DNA of 64,000 nt from assembly GCF_014639655.1 (NCBI RefSeq), contig NZ_BMGB01000002.1:124001-188000 (forward strand), in the 5' to 3' direction. Positions 46,160 through 54,917 of this stretch are shown piece by piece. The position numbers and the translations under genes are program-made. The DNA is from Conyzicola nivalis. GTDB taxonomy: Bacteria > Actinomycetota > Actinomycetes > Actinomycetales > Microbacteriaceae. The first letter of the stretch is position 1. Every line of letters starts with the position of its first letter. The notes beneath the pieces are model-generated. The model was not told the origin of the DNA, did no database searches, and saw nothing but the letters and a program-made list of their open reading frames with translations.

Positions 46160-46948
46160 CTAGTCGCGGAAGATCGCGAGGAAGCGCAGGATCTCGGTGT
46201 ACAGCCACACGACGGTGACCATGATGCCGAACGCGGCCTGCCATCCGTAGATGCGGGGCGCGCCCTGCTCGACGCCGCGCTTGATCGACGTGAAGTCCAT
46301 CACGAGCGAGTACGAGGCGAGCAGCACCACGAAGATGCCGATGGCGATGTTGATCAGCGGGTTCATGCCCTGCAGGCCGAACTGGGGGAGGACGCCGGTC
46401 CAGACCAGCACGAGGTTGACGAGCTGGAACGCCATGTAGCCGAAGATCGCGACGGTGAAGATCTGCGTAGCGCGCTTCGACTCGCGGATCTTGCCGGTAG
46501 CGAAGAGGGCGAGCGTGACGCCGACGACGCCGAGGGTGCCGAAGACCGCCTGCGGAACGATGCCACCCCACTGCGACTCGAAGATCGCCGAGATGCCACC
46601 GACGAACAGACCCTCGAACGCCGCGTAGGCGAGCACGAGGCCGCGCGACGGCTTCTTCTTGAAGATGTTGACGAGCGCCAGCACCAGACCGATGATCGCG
46701 CCGGGGATGGCGAGTGCCGGAATCATCCAGCCGACGACCGCGCCGACGAGCAGCACGGCGAAGGCGATCACGATCTTGACGATCGTGTCTTCGTAGGTCA
46801 TGCGGTCGGTGTCGGTGGGCGTAGCGGAGGGGCGGCCGTACAGCTCGTCGAGCTGGGCGGGGGTCATCTCCCTGCCGTTGACGGTGGTCGAGTTCACGAC
46901 GGCCTTGGTTGTGAACACGGGCGAGTTATTAAACGCGGGGTTCGACAT
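46160..46948 (-). CDS. Bax inhibitor-1/YccA family membrane protein
   Basis: A 262-residue protein with a polar N-terminal region of about 60 residues and seven membrane segments. The core (GLVLAYAAFEGLFVGGISAI; QAVFGTLGVVGVTLALFATG; DFTSIKRGVEQGAPRIYGWQ) is that of the actinobacterial YccA/BI-1 group. Related BsYetJ is a pH-sensitive calcium channel; whether this one conducts Ca2+ is not known. A terminator follows immediately. Confidence 0.9.
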   Translation of the reverse strand: MSNPAFNNSPVFTTKAVVNSTTVNGREMTPAQLDELYGRPSATPTDTDRMTYEDTIVKIVIAFAVLLVGAVVGWMIPALAIPGAIIGLVLALVNIFKKKPSRGLVLAYAAFEGLFVGGISAIFESQWGGIVPQAVFGTLGVVGVTLALFATGKIRESKRATQIFTVAIFGYMAFQLVNLVLVWTGVLPQFGLQGMNPLINIAIGIFVVLLASYSLVMDFTSIKRGVEQGAPRIYGWQAAFGIMVTVVWLYTEILRFLAIFRD

Positions 46949-47041
46949 TGTTTCTTCCTTGAGTATGTGCGGGAGATTTTCTCCCGTGCCCGATTTTAGC
47001 TCAGCACGCCTGAGTATTGGGGGTGATCGCCCAGAGCGTAG

Positions 47042-47260
47042 CTACAGGTTGAGCACCACGACCGCGACGACGGTGATCGCGGCGAGGAGGCCGCCGAGTC
47101 CCCAGCCGAAGAGGGCGAGTGCGGTGACGTGCCCGCGGGGTGCATCCTCCGTGACATCCGGTCTGATCGCGGCGGGAACTGCCTCGACCTTCTGACCGCA
47201 GTAGATGCAGAATTTCCACGCCGGTTGAAGTTCTGCTGAACAACTGATGCACCGGGCCAT
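47042..47260 (-). CDS. Zinc-ribbon small membrane protein
   Basis: A 72-residue protein with an N-terminal zinc ribbon of two CXXC pairs (ARCISCSAELQPAWKFCIYC) and one C-terminal membrane segment (LFGWGLGGLLAAITVVAVVV). Such proteins are common and of unknown role. The ATG has TAGGAT 7 nt upstream. It is divergent from the diesterase gene, with start codons 32 bp apart. Confidence 0.8.
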   Translation of the reverse strand: MARCISCSAELQPAWKFCIYCGQKVEAVPAAIRPDVTEDAPRGHVTALALFGWGLGGLLAAITVVAVVVLNL

Positions 47261-47267
47261 GCTGAAA

Positions 47268-47273
47268 ATCCTA
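47268..47273 (-). promoter_or_regulatory. -10 box of leaderless zinc-ribbon gene
   Basis: TAGGAT on the minus strand ends 7 nt before the ATG at 47260. It lies face to face with the -10 of the divergent diesterase gene. Confidence 0.5.
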
Positions 47274-47279
47274 TGCGGG

Positions 47280-47285
47280 TAGCGT
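47280..47285 (+). promoter_or_regulatory. -10 box of leaderless diesterase gene
   Basis: TAGCGT ends 7 nt before GTG 47293. Confidence 0.45.
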
Positions 47286-47292
47286 TGGGCGG

Positions 47293-48354
47293 GTGACCAT
47301 CATCTCGCCCCTCGTCATCGCTCACCGGGGGGCCAGCGGGTACCGCCCCGAGCACACCCGCTCGGCCTACGAACTCGCCTTCGCGCTCGGCGCCGACGCG
47401 GTGGAGCCCGATATCGTGGCCACGAAAGACGGCGTGCTCGTCTTGCGTCACGAAAACGAGATTTCAGGAACCACGGATGTCGCGGCTCACGCCGAGTTCG
47501 CGTCCCGTAAGACCACCAAGGTGATCGACGGCGTCTCGCTCACCGGATGGTTCACCGAAGACTTCACGTGGGATGAGCTGTCGACCTTGCGTGCGGTGGA
47601 GCGGATCCCGCTGCTGCGCCAGTCGAGCTCGAGCTTCGACCGCAGCGAGGGTATCCTGCGGCTGGTCGACCTGCTCGCGATCATCGACACGGCCGCGGTC
47701 ACCACCGGACGGCACCTCGTGCTGGTCGCGGAGATCAAGCACGCGACCTACTTCGAGTCGATCGGGCTGCCGTTGGACCAGCTGTTCGCCGAGGTCGTGC
47801 GCGACTGGGCGACCCCCGCCAACCTGATCGTCGAGAGCTTCGAGCAGTCGGTGCTGATGAAGATCCGCGACCGCGGCATCCCGGGCAAGCTGGTGTTCCT
47901 CGCCGAGCACAAGGGTGTGCCCGCCGACCTCGCGGCCGCGTCGGGCAACAAGGCGCGCAGCTACGCCGACCACCTCGGGCAGGCCGGGCTGACCCGGCTG
48001 CGCACGGAGGTCGACGGGGTGAGCGTCAGCCGCAAGCTGATGCTGCGCCTCGACCTCGGCAAGAACGCGATCGGCGTGACGGACATCGTGGCGCGGTCGC
48101 ACGCGGCCGGGCTCCTGGTTTTCTGCTGGACGCTTCGGGCCGAGAACAAGTTCCTCGCCAAGAACAACCGGGTGCGTGGCGAGGCTCGGGACTTCGGCAA
48201 CTGGCGCCGCGAATTCGAGCTGGTCATGTCGAGCGGCATCGACGGCGTCTTCGCCGACCAGCCCGACCTGGCGGTGGCGGTGCGCGCCGGCCTGCCTGCG
48301 CGTTCGGCTCCTGCTGCCGTGCCCGTACCAAATGCAGGAGATCCTTCGTTCTAG
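47293..48354 (+). CDS. Glycerophosphodiester phosphodiesterase
   Basis: A 353-residue GDPD-type TIM barrel that hydrolyses glycerophosphodiesters to glycerol-3-phosphate and an alcohol. The catalytic start is VIAHRGASGYRPEHTRSAYE, with metal-binding VEPDIVATKDGVLVLRHENE and a C-terminal GIDGVFADQPDLAV. It has no signal peptide, so it is probably cytoplasmic. The last ten codons lie inside palindromic element C4, which supplies the stop codon, so the tail may be recently altered. GTG start, probably leaderless. Confidence 0.9.
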   Translation: MTIISPLVIAHRGASGYRPEHTRSAYELAFALGADAVEPDIVATKDGVLVLRHENEISGTTDVAAHAEFASRKTTKVIDGVSLTGWFTEDFTWDELSTLRAVERIPLLRQSSSSFDRSEGILRLVDLLAIIDTAAVTTGRHLVLVAEIKHATYFESIGLPLDQLFAEVVRDWATPANLIVESFEQSVLMKIRDRGIPGKLVFLAEHKGVPADLAAASGNKARSYADHLGQAGLTRLRTEVDGVSVSRKLMLRLDLGKNAIGVTDIVARSHAAGLLVFCWTLRAENKFLAKNNRVRGEARDFGNWRREFELVMSSGIDGVFADQPDLAVAVRAGLPARSAPAAVPVPNAGDPSF

Positions 48355-48409
48355 GCCGCGCGATCCGCGCGAACGTGTGACTCGGCGCGATTTTTCCTGC
48401 ATTCGGTAC
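48325..48409. repeat. Family C palindromic element, copy C4 (inverted, divergent)
   Basis: Ends GTACCAAATGCAGGAGA and its near-complement. On the opposite strand the interior carries CGAGTCACACGTTCGCGCGG, closely matching copies C1 and C3, so C4 is inserted in reverse. It overlaps the 3' end of the diesterase gene and lies before the convergent DUF559 gene. Confidence 0.82.
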
Positions 48410-48442
48410 GCGCGGTCTGCCGTGGTCTAGGGCGCCGCGCGG

Positions 48443-49312
48443 TCAGAGGTGATCGCCTCGCAGGAGGGCACCGACGAGCGCGGCTTCCACCTCATCCCAC
48501 GCGAACAGCACCTGGAAGTAGCTGAACCGGAGGACGCGATAGCCGAGCCGGCTCAGAACCGCGTCCCGGCGACGATCGGCCTCGAACTTCGCGGGATCGG
48601 TGTGATACTCGGCGCCATCGACCTCGATGATGAGCTTCTCGCCAATGCGGAAGTCGACACGACCGACACCGGGTATCGACACCTGGCGTCGGATGGGCAG
48701 CCCGAGCGGCGATATTCGGAACATAAAGATCGACTCCGTGCCCGACTCGCACACGCCGTCGATCGACGCCAGGAACGATCGGTGACAACCCGCAGAGCGA
48801 CTGACCAGGTCGGTCCACTGTGGATAGAGCTGTGGGCTCTTGTGCAGCACCGACCCGGCAACCGCCGCGACCACTTCGTCGGGTTGACACGCGATCAGGT
48901 CGGAAAGGCAGGCTACGGGGGAGAGGATGAAACGCCCACCGCCCTCACGGTCGTCACGCCAGTGCACCCTCGTTCGCGCATCGTCGACCGTGGACAGTCG
49001 TGTCACCTTGCTGCGCCGTGTGCGCAGTCGGCAGGAACGTGGATCGACCGCGACGTGCAGATCCATCGTCGGGTAGCTCCAGTAGCCGTGAAAGTCGAGC
49101 GCCGAGAGGCAGGTGAGCCGGCCGCCGACGCGGGCGGCTTCGAGGAACACGGGATGGATGTCGGGGGTCGCGTACCAGCCCTGACGCACACGGATGATGG
49201 TGCCGCTCGCTGCTGCGGCCGAGAGTCGGGCCCGCGTGTGCCCGTCGGCGTAGAGCTCGAAGGTGGCGGCGAGGCCGCCGCGACGTCGGATAGAGCGGGA
49301 GAGTGAGTCCAT
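48443..49312 (-). CDS. AbiEi-like N-terminal and DUF559 nuclease-like domain protein
   Basis: A 289-residue protein. Residues about 1-75 resemble the winged-helix domain of AbiEi-type antitoxins (GGLAATFELYADGHTRARLS; GTIIRVRQGWYATPDIHPVF). The C-terminal 90 residues resemble DUF559/Vsr-like endonuclease folds (GVGRVDFRIGEKLIIEVDGA; EYHTDP; RRRDAVLSRLGYRVLRFSYF) with the E-V-D and Y-H motifs. Many Microbacteriaceae carry several such genes; no toxin partner is adjacent. The ATG 49312 was chosen by domain start. Confidence 0.85.
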   Translation of the reverse strand: MDSLSRSIRRRGGLAATFELYADGHTRARLSAAAASGTIIRVRQGWYATPDIHPVFLEAARVGGRLTCLSALDFHGYWSYPTMDLHVAVDPRSCRLRTRRSKVTRLSTVDDARTRVHWRDDREGGGRFILSPVACLSDLIACQPDEVVAAVAGSVLHKSPQLYPQWTDLVSRSAGCHRSFLASIDGVCESGTESIFMFRISPLGLPIRRQVSIPGVGRVDFRIGEKLIIEVDGAEYHTDPAKFEADRRRDAVLSRLGYRVLRFSYFQVLFAWDEVEAALVGALLRGDHL

Positions 49313-49383
49313 GCGCACAGACTGACGATTTTCGGATGACGCGCGGACGCCGCATCCGCAATCTGTGTACTCCCGCCCCACTT

Positions 49384-49469
49384 CTGCCAAATGAAGGAGA
49401 AGTTGCTGTCTAACCACACGTTTATGCGGCTCGACCGGCCTCGCCGCGTAAATCTCCTTCATTTGGCAG
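49384..49469. repeat. Family C palindromic element, copy C2
   Basis: An 86 bp element with perfect 17 bp ends (CTGCCAAATGAAGGAGA and its complement). The interior is more divergent than in C1 and C3, though CCACACGTTTATGCGG is recognisable. It lies between two divergent genes. Confidence 0.9.
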
Positions 49470-49522
49470 CAGGAGCGGCAGGAGCGGCGGCGGCCGCACG
49501 GGGCGGCGTCGGCGGCGGCGCG

Positions 49523-49528
49523 TAGAAT
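49523..49528 (+). promoter_or_regulatory. -10 box of leaderless pcrA
   Basis: TAGAAT ends 9 nt before the ATG at 49538. No ribosome binding site is visible. Confidence 0.5.
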
Positions 49529-49537
49529 TGCGGGCAA

Positions 49538-51964
49538 ATGTCTTTCGTCCCCAACATCATCGAGCCCGAGCCCGCCGTCGACGGTTCCTTCGACGACGCC
49601 CTGCTGCGCGGGCTCAACCCGCAGCAGCGCGAGGCCGTCGAATACCGCGGGCAGTCGCTGCTCATCGTGGCCGGCGCCGGGTCGGGCAAGACCAGCGTGC
49701 TCACCCGCCGCATCGCCGGGCTGCTGCAGAGCCGCGAGGCGTTCCCGAGCCAGATCCTCGCGATCACCTTCACCAACAAGGCCGCGGCCGAGATGCGCGA
49801 ACGCGTGCACCAGATCGTCGGCAACGAGGCCGAGGGCATGTGGATCTCGACCTTCCACTCCGCGTGCGTGCGCATCCTGCGGCGCGAGGCCGAGCACTTC
49901 GGCTTCACCAAGAGCTTCACCATCTACGACTCCGCCGACAGCCGCGCCCTGCTGAAGCGCATCCTGAAGGAGCTCGACGCCGACCAGTACGGCTTCACCG
50001 TCTCGAGCGCGTCGGGCAAGATCTCGAAACTCAAGAACGAGCTTCAGGATGTCGAGAGCTACGCGCGCGGTGCGAATTTCTCCGACCCCGCCGAGGTCAT
50101 GTTCCTCGAGATCTTCCGCCGGTACACGCAGGCGCTCAGCCAGGCGAACGCGTTCGACTTCGACGACCTCATCGGACAGACGGTCTACCTCTTCCGCGCC
50201 TTCCCCGTCGTGGCAGCGCACTACCGGCGCCGGTTCCGCCACATCCTGGTCGACGAGTACCAGGACACGAACCACGCCCAGTACTCGCTCATCCACGAGC
50301 TCACCCGCTCGGTGCGCCCTGACATCGCCGACGAGGTCGAGGCGGCGGGCGGCCTGGTCAAGACCAAGCGCGACGCGGTCGGGGCCATCCCCGGCGCCTC
50401 GCTCACCGTGGTCGGCGACAGCGACCAGTCGATCTACGCCTTCCGCGGCGCCGACATCCGCAACATCGTCGAGTTCGAACGCGACTTCCCGAACTCCAAG
50501 GTGATCCTGCTCGAGCAGAACTACCGCTCGACCCAGAACATCCTCGACGCGGCGAACGCCGTGATCTCGAACAACTTCGACCGCAAAGACAAGAAGCTGT
50601 TCACCGACATCGGCGAGGGCCACAAGATCGTCGGCTTCACGGGCTATTCGGGACACGACGAGGCCCAGTTCATCGCCGACGAGATCACGAAGATGCACGA
50701 CGAGGGCATCGCCTACAAAGACATCGCCGTCTTCTACCGCACCAACGCGCAGACACGCGCGCTCGAAGAGATCTTCATCCGGTCGGCCCTGCCCTATCGC
50801 GTGCTCGGCGGCACCAAGTTCTACGAGCGCGCCGAGATCAAGGATGCCATGGCGTATCTGATCGCCGTGGCCAACCCCGCCGACCCGCTCGCGCTGCGGC
50901 GCATCATGAACGTGCCGAAGCGCGGCATCGGGCCGGCCACCGAGACCGCGCTGCAGTCGTGGGCCGACGCGCACGAGACCAGCCTGCGCGACGCCGTGCG
51001 CAACGCCGGCGAGCTCGGCCTCGGACCGAAGGTCACCGGCGAGATCCTCGAGTTCGGCAGCGTGCTCGACGAGGTCATGGCCAAGGTGTACCCGCCCGAG
51101 GGGTCCGAGGCCCGCCCGGCCCCGGTCGCCGACGTGCTCGTCGAACTCCTCGAGAGGACGAAGTTCGTCGAGACCCTGCGCGCCAGCCGCGACGCCCAAG
51201 ACGAGGCGCGCGCCGAGAACGTCGAAGAGCTCGTCGCCGTGACCAAGGAGTTCCAGAAGAACAATCCGGATGGCACGCTTCTCGACTTCCTCACCGAGGT
51301 CTCGCTCGTCGCCGCCGCAGACGACCTCGACGACCTCAGTGGCACCGTCTCGCTCATGACCCTGCACACGGCGAAGGGGCTCGAGTACGAGGCAGTGTTC
51401 CTCACCGGCGTCGAAGAAGACCTGCTGCCGCACCGCATGTCGGCCGGCGAGCCCGGCGGCCCCGCCGAGGAGCGCCGCCTGTTCTACGTCGGCATCACGC
51501 GCGCGCGCAAGCGCCTGTTCATCTCGCTCGCGATGACGCGCGCCGCCTACGGCAACGTGAACGTGGCGATGCCCAGCCGGTACCTGCAGGAGATCCCCGC
51601 CGACCTGATCGACTGGCGCCAGTCGCCCGGCATGGCCAACTCCCGCAACGGCACCGAGCCGCGCGCCCTCAACGCGCGCCGCGACGGCTCGTCGTGGGGC
51701 TCGTCGCTGCGCGAGGCCGCGGCCCTGCCCCCGGGCAAGCCGAAAGAAAAGACGCAGTGGGCCAACATGGTCACAAACGTCGTGCGCGACAACAGCACGC
51801 TCGAGCTTTCCGCCGGCGACCGCATCAAGCACAACGACTTCGGCGAGGGCCGTGTCACGGCCGTCACCGGCGAGGGCAAGAAGCGCGTCGCCGAAGTGCA
51901 GTTCGACACCGCGGGCCGTAAGCGCCTGCTCATCCAGATTGCTCCCATCGAGAAGGTCGAGTAG
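49538..51964 (+). CDS. pcrA: ATP-dependent DNA helicase PcrA/UvrD
   Basis: An 808-residue superfamily 1A helicase acting in nucleotide excision repair and replication restart. Motifs: Q motif near LNPQQREAVEY, Walker A AGAGSGKTSVLTRRI, motif II VDEYQDTNHAQY, motif III GDSDQSIYAFRGADI, motif IV QNYRS, motif V VSLMTLHTAKGLEYE and motif VI FYVGITRARKRL. The C-terminal tail (AGDRIKHNDFGEGRVTAVTG) is the PcrA domain that binds RNA polymerase. The loop between motifs II and III is enlarged (about 25 residues with VEAAGGLVKTKRDAVG). Confidence 0.96.
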   Translation: MSFVPNIIEPEPAVDGSFDDALLRGLNPQQREAVEYRGQSLLIVAGAGSGKTSVLTRRIAGLLQSREAFPSQILAITFTNKAAAEMRERVHQIVGNEAEGMWISTFHSACVRILRREAEHFGFTKSFTIYDSADSRALLKRILKELDADQYGFTVSSASGKISKLKNELQDVESYARGANFSDPAEVMFLEIFRRYTQALSQANAFDFDDLIGQTVYLFRAFPVVAAHYRRRFRHILVDEYQDTNHAQYSLIHELTRSVRPDIADEVEAAGGLVKTKRDAVGAIPGASLTVVGDSDQSIYAFRGADIRNIVEFERDFPNSKVILLEQNYRSTQNILDAANAVISNNFDRKDKKLFTDIGEGHKIVGFTGYSGHDEAQFIADEITKMHDEGIAYKDIAVFYRTNAQTRALEEIFIRSALPYRVLGGTKFYERAEIKDAMAYLIAVANPADPLALRRIMNVPKRGIGPATETALQSWADAHETSLRDAVRNAGELGLGPKVTGEILEFGSVLDEVMAKVYPPEGSEARPAPVADVLVELLERTKFVETLRASRDAQDEARAENVEELVAVTKEFQKNNPDGTLLDFLTEVSLVAAADDLDDLSGTVSLMTLHTAKGLEYEAVFLTGVEEDLLPHRMSAGEPGGPAEERRLFYVGITRARKRLFISLAMTRAAYGNVNVAMPSRYLQEIPADLIDWRQSPGMANSRNGTEPRALNARRDGSSWGSSLREAAALPPGKPKEKTQWANMVTNVVRDNSTLELSAGDRIKHNDFGEGRVTAVTGEGKKRVAEVQFDTAGRKRLLIQIAPIEKVE

Positions 51965-52602
51965 TGCCAGTGCAAGCAGAAGCGCCCGACGAAGACACCG
52001 CCACCGTCCTGTTCATCGGTGACAGCGTCACCGACTGCGGACGTCGCGACGACGCCGACCGCAACCTCGGCCACGGCTACGTGCGCCTGATCGACGAGGC
52101 CTTCGCCGCCGGCGGCACCCCGGTGAACATCGTCAACCGCGGCATCAGCGGCAACCGCGTGCGCGACCTCGAGGCGCGGTGGCAGACAGACGCCGTCGAT
52201 GTCGCCCCGATCCTGGTCTCGGTGCTGATCGGCATCAACGACACCTGGCGTCGCTACAGCGAGAACGACCCGACGAGCGTCGATGACTTCGAAGCCGACT
52301 ACCGCGCCATCCTCTCGGCCCTTCCTCCCCGTGACGAGACGGCGCTCGTGCTGATCGAGCCGTTCCTGCTGCCGGTCACCGCCGAGAAAGCGAAATGGCG
52401 CGCGGACCTCGAGCCGAAGATCGCCGTCGTGCACGCGCTCGCCGCCGAGTTCGGCGCGGTGCTCGTGCCCGCCGACAGCTACCTCAACGGCCTCGACGAC
52501 GAGCCGGCCGAGATCGCGGCCGACGGAATCCACCCCACCGAGTACGGGCACGAACTGCTCGCGAAGCTGTGGCTCGACACCATCGAGGCCGCGTCGAGCT
52601 AG
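51964..52602 (+). CDS. SGNH/GDSL hydrolase
   Basis: A 212-residue SGNH-fold esterase. Block I is LFIGDSVTDCGRR with nucleophile Ser, the oxyanion Gly is in NRGISGNRVRDL, the Asn in VLIGINDTWRRYS, and block V DGIHPTEYGHELLAK contains the Asp-His pair. No signal peptide is seen, so it acts in the cytoplasm on an unknown ester. GTG 51964 overlaps the pcrA stop by one base. Confidence 0.9.
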   Translation: MPVQAEAPDEDTATVLFIGDSVTDCGRRDDADRNLGHGYVRLIDEAFAAGGTPVNIVNRGISGNRVRDLEARWQTDAVDVAPILVSVLIGINDTWRRYSENDPTSVDDFEADYRAILSALPPRDETALVLIEPFLLPVTAEKAKWRADLEPKIAVVHALAAEFGAVLVPADSYLNGLDDEPAEIAADGIHPTEYGHELLAKLWLDTIEAASS

Positions 52603-52606
52603 CCGG

Positions 52607-53251
52607 TCACCAGGTGCCGTCGGGCGACTTCACCACGGGCACCTCGCGCGACGACCAGTGGGCGCCGTTCGCGTAGTGGCTGGTCGCCCACGGGGACGCC
52701 CAGATGGCCTGTTCGATCTGGGCGGTGGGGGCGGATGATTCGAACCCGGCGACGATCGCGGCGTAGCCGGGGTTTCCGTGCAGGGCTTTGGCCGCGTTCT
52801 GGGCCGCGATGTCGAGGTTGGCGTAGCTGCCGAGTCCCGATCCCCCGCCGGAACCCCAGCCGTTGTTGAGCGGGTTGTTGCGGTTCCACCAGTTGTCGGT
52901 GCCGTTCTCCTGGCGCATCCAGCGGGTGAAGACGGTGACGTTGCTCTCGCTCAGCGGGAACTTCGCGTAGAGCAGCACGAGCTTCGCCCAGTCGTGGTTG
53001 GTGCCGCCGGCCGAGAGCGACTTGTATCCCGCCGTCGCCGAGAACGCGTCGCGCGACACCACCGAGCCGGCAAGACCCTCCGGCACCGCGACCGACTGCG
53101 CGTTCTTGAGCAGGAACGCGTCCGCCTGTTCGCCGCGCGTGGGCGGAGCCGGGGGAGCGACCACCGTGAGCGCCACGAGCGAGACGGCGGCGACGCCGGC
53201 GCCGACCGCGAGCACGGTGCGGTGGCGCGAGTAGATCTGCCGCCGGCTCAC
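52607..53251 (-). CDS. Secreted lysozyme-like protein
   Basis: A 214-residue protein with one N-terminal membrane anchor or signal segment (TVLAVGAGVAAVSLVALTVV). The C-terminal half has the pattern ENGTDNWWNRNNPLNNGWGS, ALHGNPGYAAIVAGFESS and AIWASPWATSHYANG, resembling lysozyme- or glucosaminidase-like domains in actinobacterial cell wall proteins. I could not identify the catalytic residue with certainty. GTG 53251 overlaps the upstream MpaB-type gene stop by 4 bp. Confidence 0.7.
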   Translation of the reverse strand: MSRRQIYSRHRTVLAVGAGVAAVSLVALTVVAPPAPPTRGEQADAFLLKNAQSVAVPEGLAGSVVSRDAFSATAGYKSLSAGGTNHDWAKLVLLYAKFPLSESNVTVFTRWMRQENGTDNWWNRNNPLNNGWGSGGGSGLGSYANLDIAAQNAAKALHGNPGYAAIVAGFESSAPTAQIEQAIWASPWATSHYANGAHWSSREVPVVKSPDGTW

Positions 53252-54048
53252 GCGGGCACCGCGGAGGGCCGGGACGCCGACGCCCGGAACGCCGCGAGGT
53301 AGTGGCGGGCCGGCCAGTGCCGCAGCCAGCCGGGCAGGCGCGGGTAGACCGTGCCGAGTACGCGAACGGTGCGGTCGAACAGGCGCTGCCGCCGGGCGTT
53401 CCACGGCAGGTCGAAGGATGCGCGGATGGACGGGTCGAGGAACCCCGCCGTCAGGAATCGGACGGTCGGCATCAGCGCTCGGATCCACAGCGGCGCCACC
53501 GCGGGGTGCAGGAGGGCCCGGCCCACCCGTTTCACCTCGGCGTCGACGCGCAGCTCGCGGAGGCTCTGCGCCCAGTAGCGGGAGAACGCCGCGCGGTCCT
53601 CCGGCCACAGTTCGGCCGGCATCTGCAGCGCGGTGCCGAGAACCGCGTATTGCCGGTACAGCGACTCCGCGTCATCCGGAGCCAAGTCTCCGAAGACGGC
53701 CGTGTAGACGGTGAGCGCCGAGTCGTAGAGCGTCGCCGCGACCCAGAGCTGCTGCCGCGGGTCGAACGCGTCGTAGGCGGGAGCGGTCGCCCCGGGCGCC
53801 GAGTGCACGGGAGTGTGGGCGCGGTTGACGTGGCCGGTGATGCGGGTGATCTCGTCGTCGGTCCCGTAGACGAGCACGTAGAGATAGGTGAGGGTGTGCC
53901 GCAGGCGGCGCAGCGGATCGGAGGCGAAGTCGCTGTGGTTCGCCACGCCGCGACCGACGGCGGGCATGGCCAGCTGCAAGAGGATGGCGCGCGCGCCGCC
54001 GCCCAGCAGGATCGCCTCGTTCGAGATGTCGCTCAATCGCATCGGCAC
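53248..54048 (-). CDS. Oxygenase MpaB family protein (DUF2236)
   Basis: A 266-residue helical protein matching DUF2236: LLGGGARAILLQLAMPAVGR, then YVLVYGTDDEITRITGHVNR and the YDAFDPRQQLWVAATLYDSA segment. Relatives include the fungal MpaB oxygenase and the latex-clearing protein, some of which bind haem through His. A physiological substrate is not known. The -10 TAGGCT (54070-54075, minus) overlaps a 12 bp palindrome. It forms a coupled pair with the lysozyme-like gene. Confidence 0.85.
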   Translation of the reverse strand: MPMRLSDISNEAILLGGGARAILLQLAMPAVGRGVANHSDFASDPLRRLRHTLTYLYVLVYGTDDEITRITGHVNRAHTPVHSAPGATAPAYDAFDPRQQLWVAATLYDSALTVYTAVFGDLAPDDAESLYRQYAVLGTALQMPAELWPEDRAAFSRYWAQSLRELRVDAEVKRVGRALLHPAVAPLWIRALMPTVRFLTAGFLDPSIRASFDLPWNARRQRLFDRTVRVLGTVYPRLPGWLRHWPARHYLAAFRASASRPSAVPA

Positions 54049-54073
54049 AACTCCACTCTCGCAAAACGGAGCC

Positions 54074-54085
54074 TACTCGCGAGTA
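54074..54085. promoter_or_regulatory. Palindrome overlapping the promoter of the MpaB-type gene
   Basis: TACTCGCGAGTA is a perfect 12 bp palindrome. Its left two bases are shared with the minus-strand -10 TAGGCT, so a bound protein would block that promoter. It is a candidate operator. Confidence 0.4.
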
Positions 54086-54232
54086 CTGTGCCCCCAGCGA
54101 AGTGACCAACGTCGAGACGACCAGCGAGTAGCGGACTTTTCTCGGCAGTGTGCACGCCACCTCGCGTTAACTATGCGTCTGTATCTTCCTGAACGATCGG
54201 CACTGCCGGTCGAATACTAAAGGGGATATGTC

Positions 54233-54808
54233 ATGGTCGGTGGGGGCCGGTTTGTAGTGTCGACGGTCGCGGCGTTGGCCGTCGTGCTGTCCCTGGGGGC
54301 GTGTGCCGGCGAGGTGGAGGCGCCGACGTCGGTCGCCGAGCGGCAGGTCACGCTCGCGCAGTCGAAGTCGTACGCGCAGCTGCTTCGCAACGAGGCGTCG
54401 TCGCGCCTTCCCGAGATCGTGCTCAAACAGGTGGCCGAGTCGACCGATGTGTCGATCGCGTGCGACGCCGACCCCGCCGGACTGCTCAGGTCGTGGACCT
54501 CGACGATGAAGATTCTCGTCACCAACTCGACGGCCGCGCGGGTGCAACAGGTCGCAGACGATCTGGCTGCCACCTTCGTCGAGCAGGGCTGGAAGGCCGA
54601 CCTGGCGGAGGAGTCCACGGACACCCTCGTGGTGACCCGCCTGCGCAGCGCCACCTCGTTGGCCGACATGGCCATCACGGCGACCTCCAAGGCGACCGAC
54701 CAGGTGCCGTCGATCCAGGTGACCGCGACCGGTGTCTGTGCGCTGACCGGCGGGCCGGAATCCGACGAGGTCACCAAGCTCGAACAGGACGCGGCAAACG
54801 CCGGCTGA
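54233..54808 (+). CDS. Hypothetical lipoprotein
   Basis: A 191-residue predicted lipoprotein: signal peptide with [19 protein letters not shown], lipidated Cys about residue 24. The mature part is largely helical and contains two more Cys ([14 protein letters not shown]). No domain recognised. The ATG follows AAAGGGGATATGTC. A mycobacterial-type conserved hypothetical near sucC is possible but not supported by motifs. Confidence 0.75.
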   Translation: MVGGGRFVVSTVAALAVVLSLGACAGEVEAPTSVAERQVTLAQSKSYAQLLRNEASSRLPEIVLKQVAESTDVSIACDADPAGLLRSWTSTMKILVTNSTAARVQQVADDLAATFVEQGWKADLAEESTDTLVVTRLRSATSLADMAITATSKATDQVPSIQVTATGVCALTGGPESDEVTKLEQDAANAG

Positions 54809-54842
54809 CCCTGCTGGTAGAGTTCGTGATGGTCAAAGTCTC

Positions 54843-54871
54843 TTGACATCGAACTATCTCACAGTCGAGAT
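54843..54871 (+). promoter_or_regulatory. Possible promoter of sucCD
   Basis: TTGACA at 54843-54848 matches the -35 consensus. The hexamer 17 bp later is CGAGAT, a weak -10. It would leave a leader of about 40 nt. Confidence 0.4.
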
Positions 54872-54917
54872 GACCCGGCCTTCCAGCTCACTTTCGACGC
54901 GCGATTGGATAAGCCCC

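Noticed and set aside
54849-54868. SOS box near TCGAACTATCTCACAGTCGA upstream of sucC
   Set aside because: The right half does not match GTTCGA and spacing is wrong for the actinobacterial LexA site.
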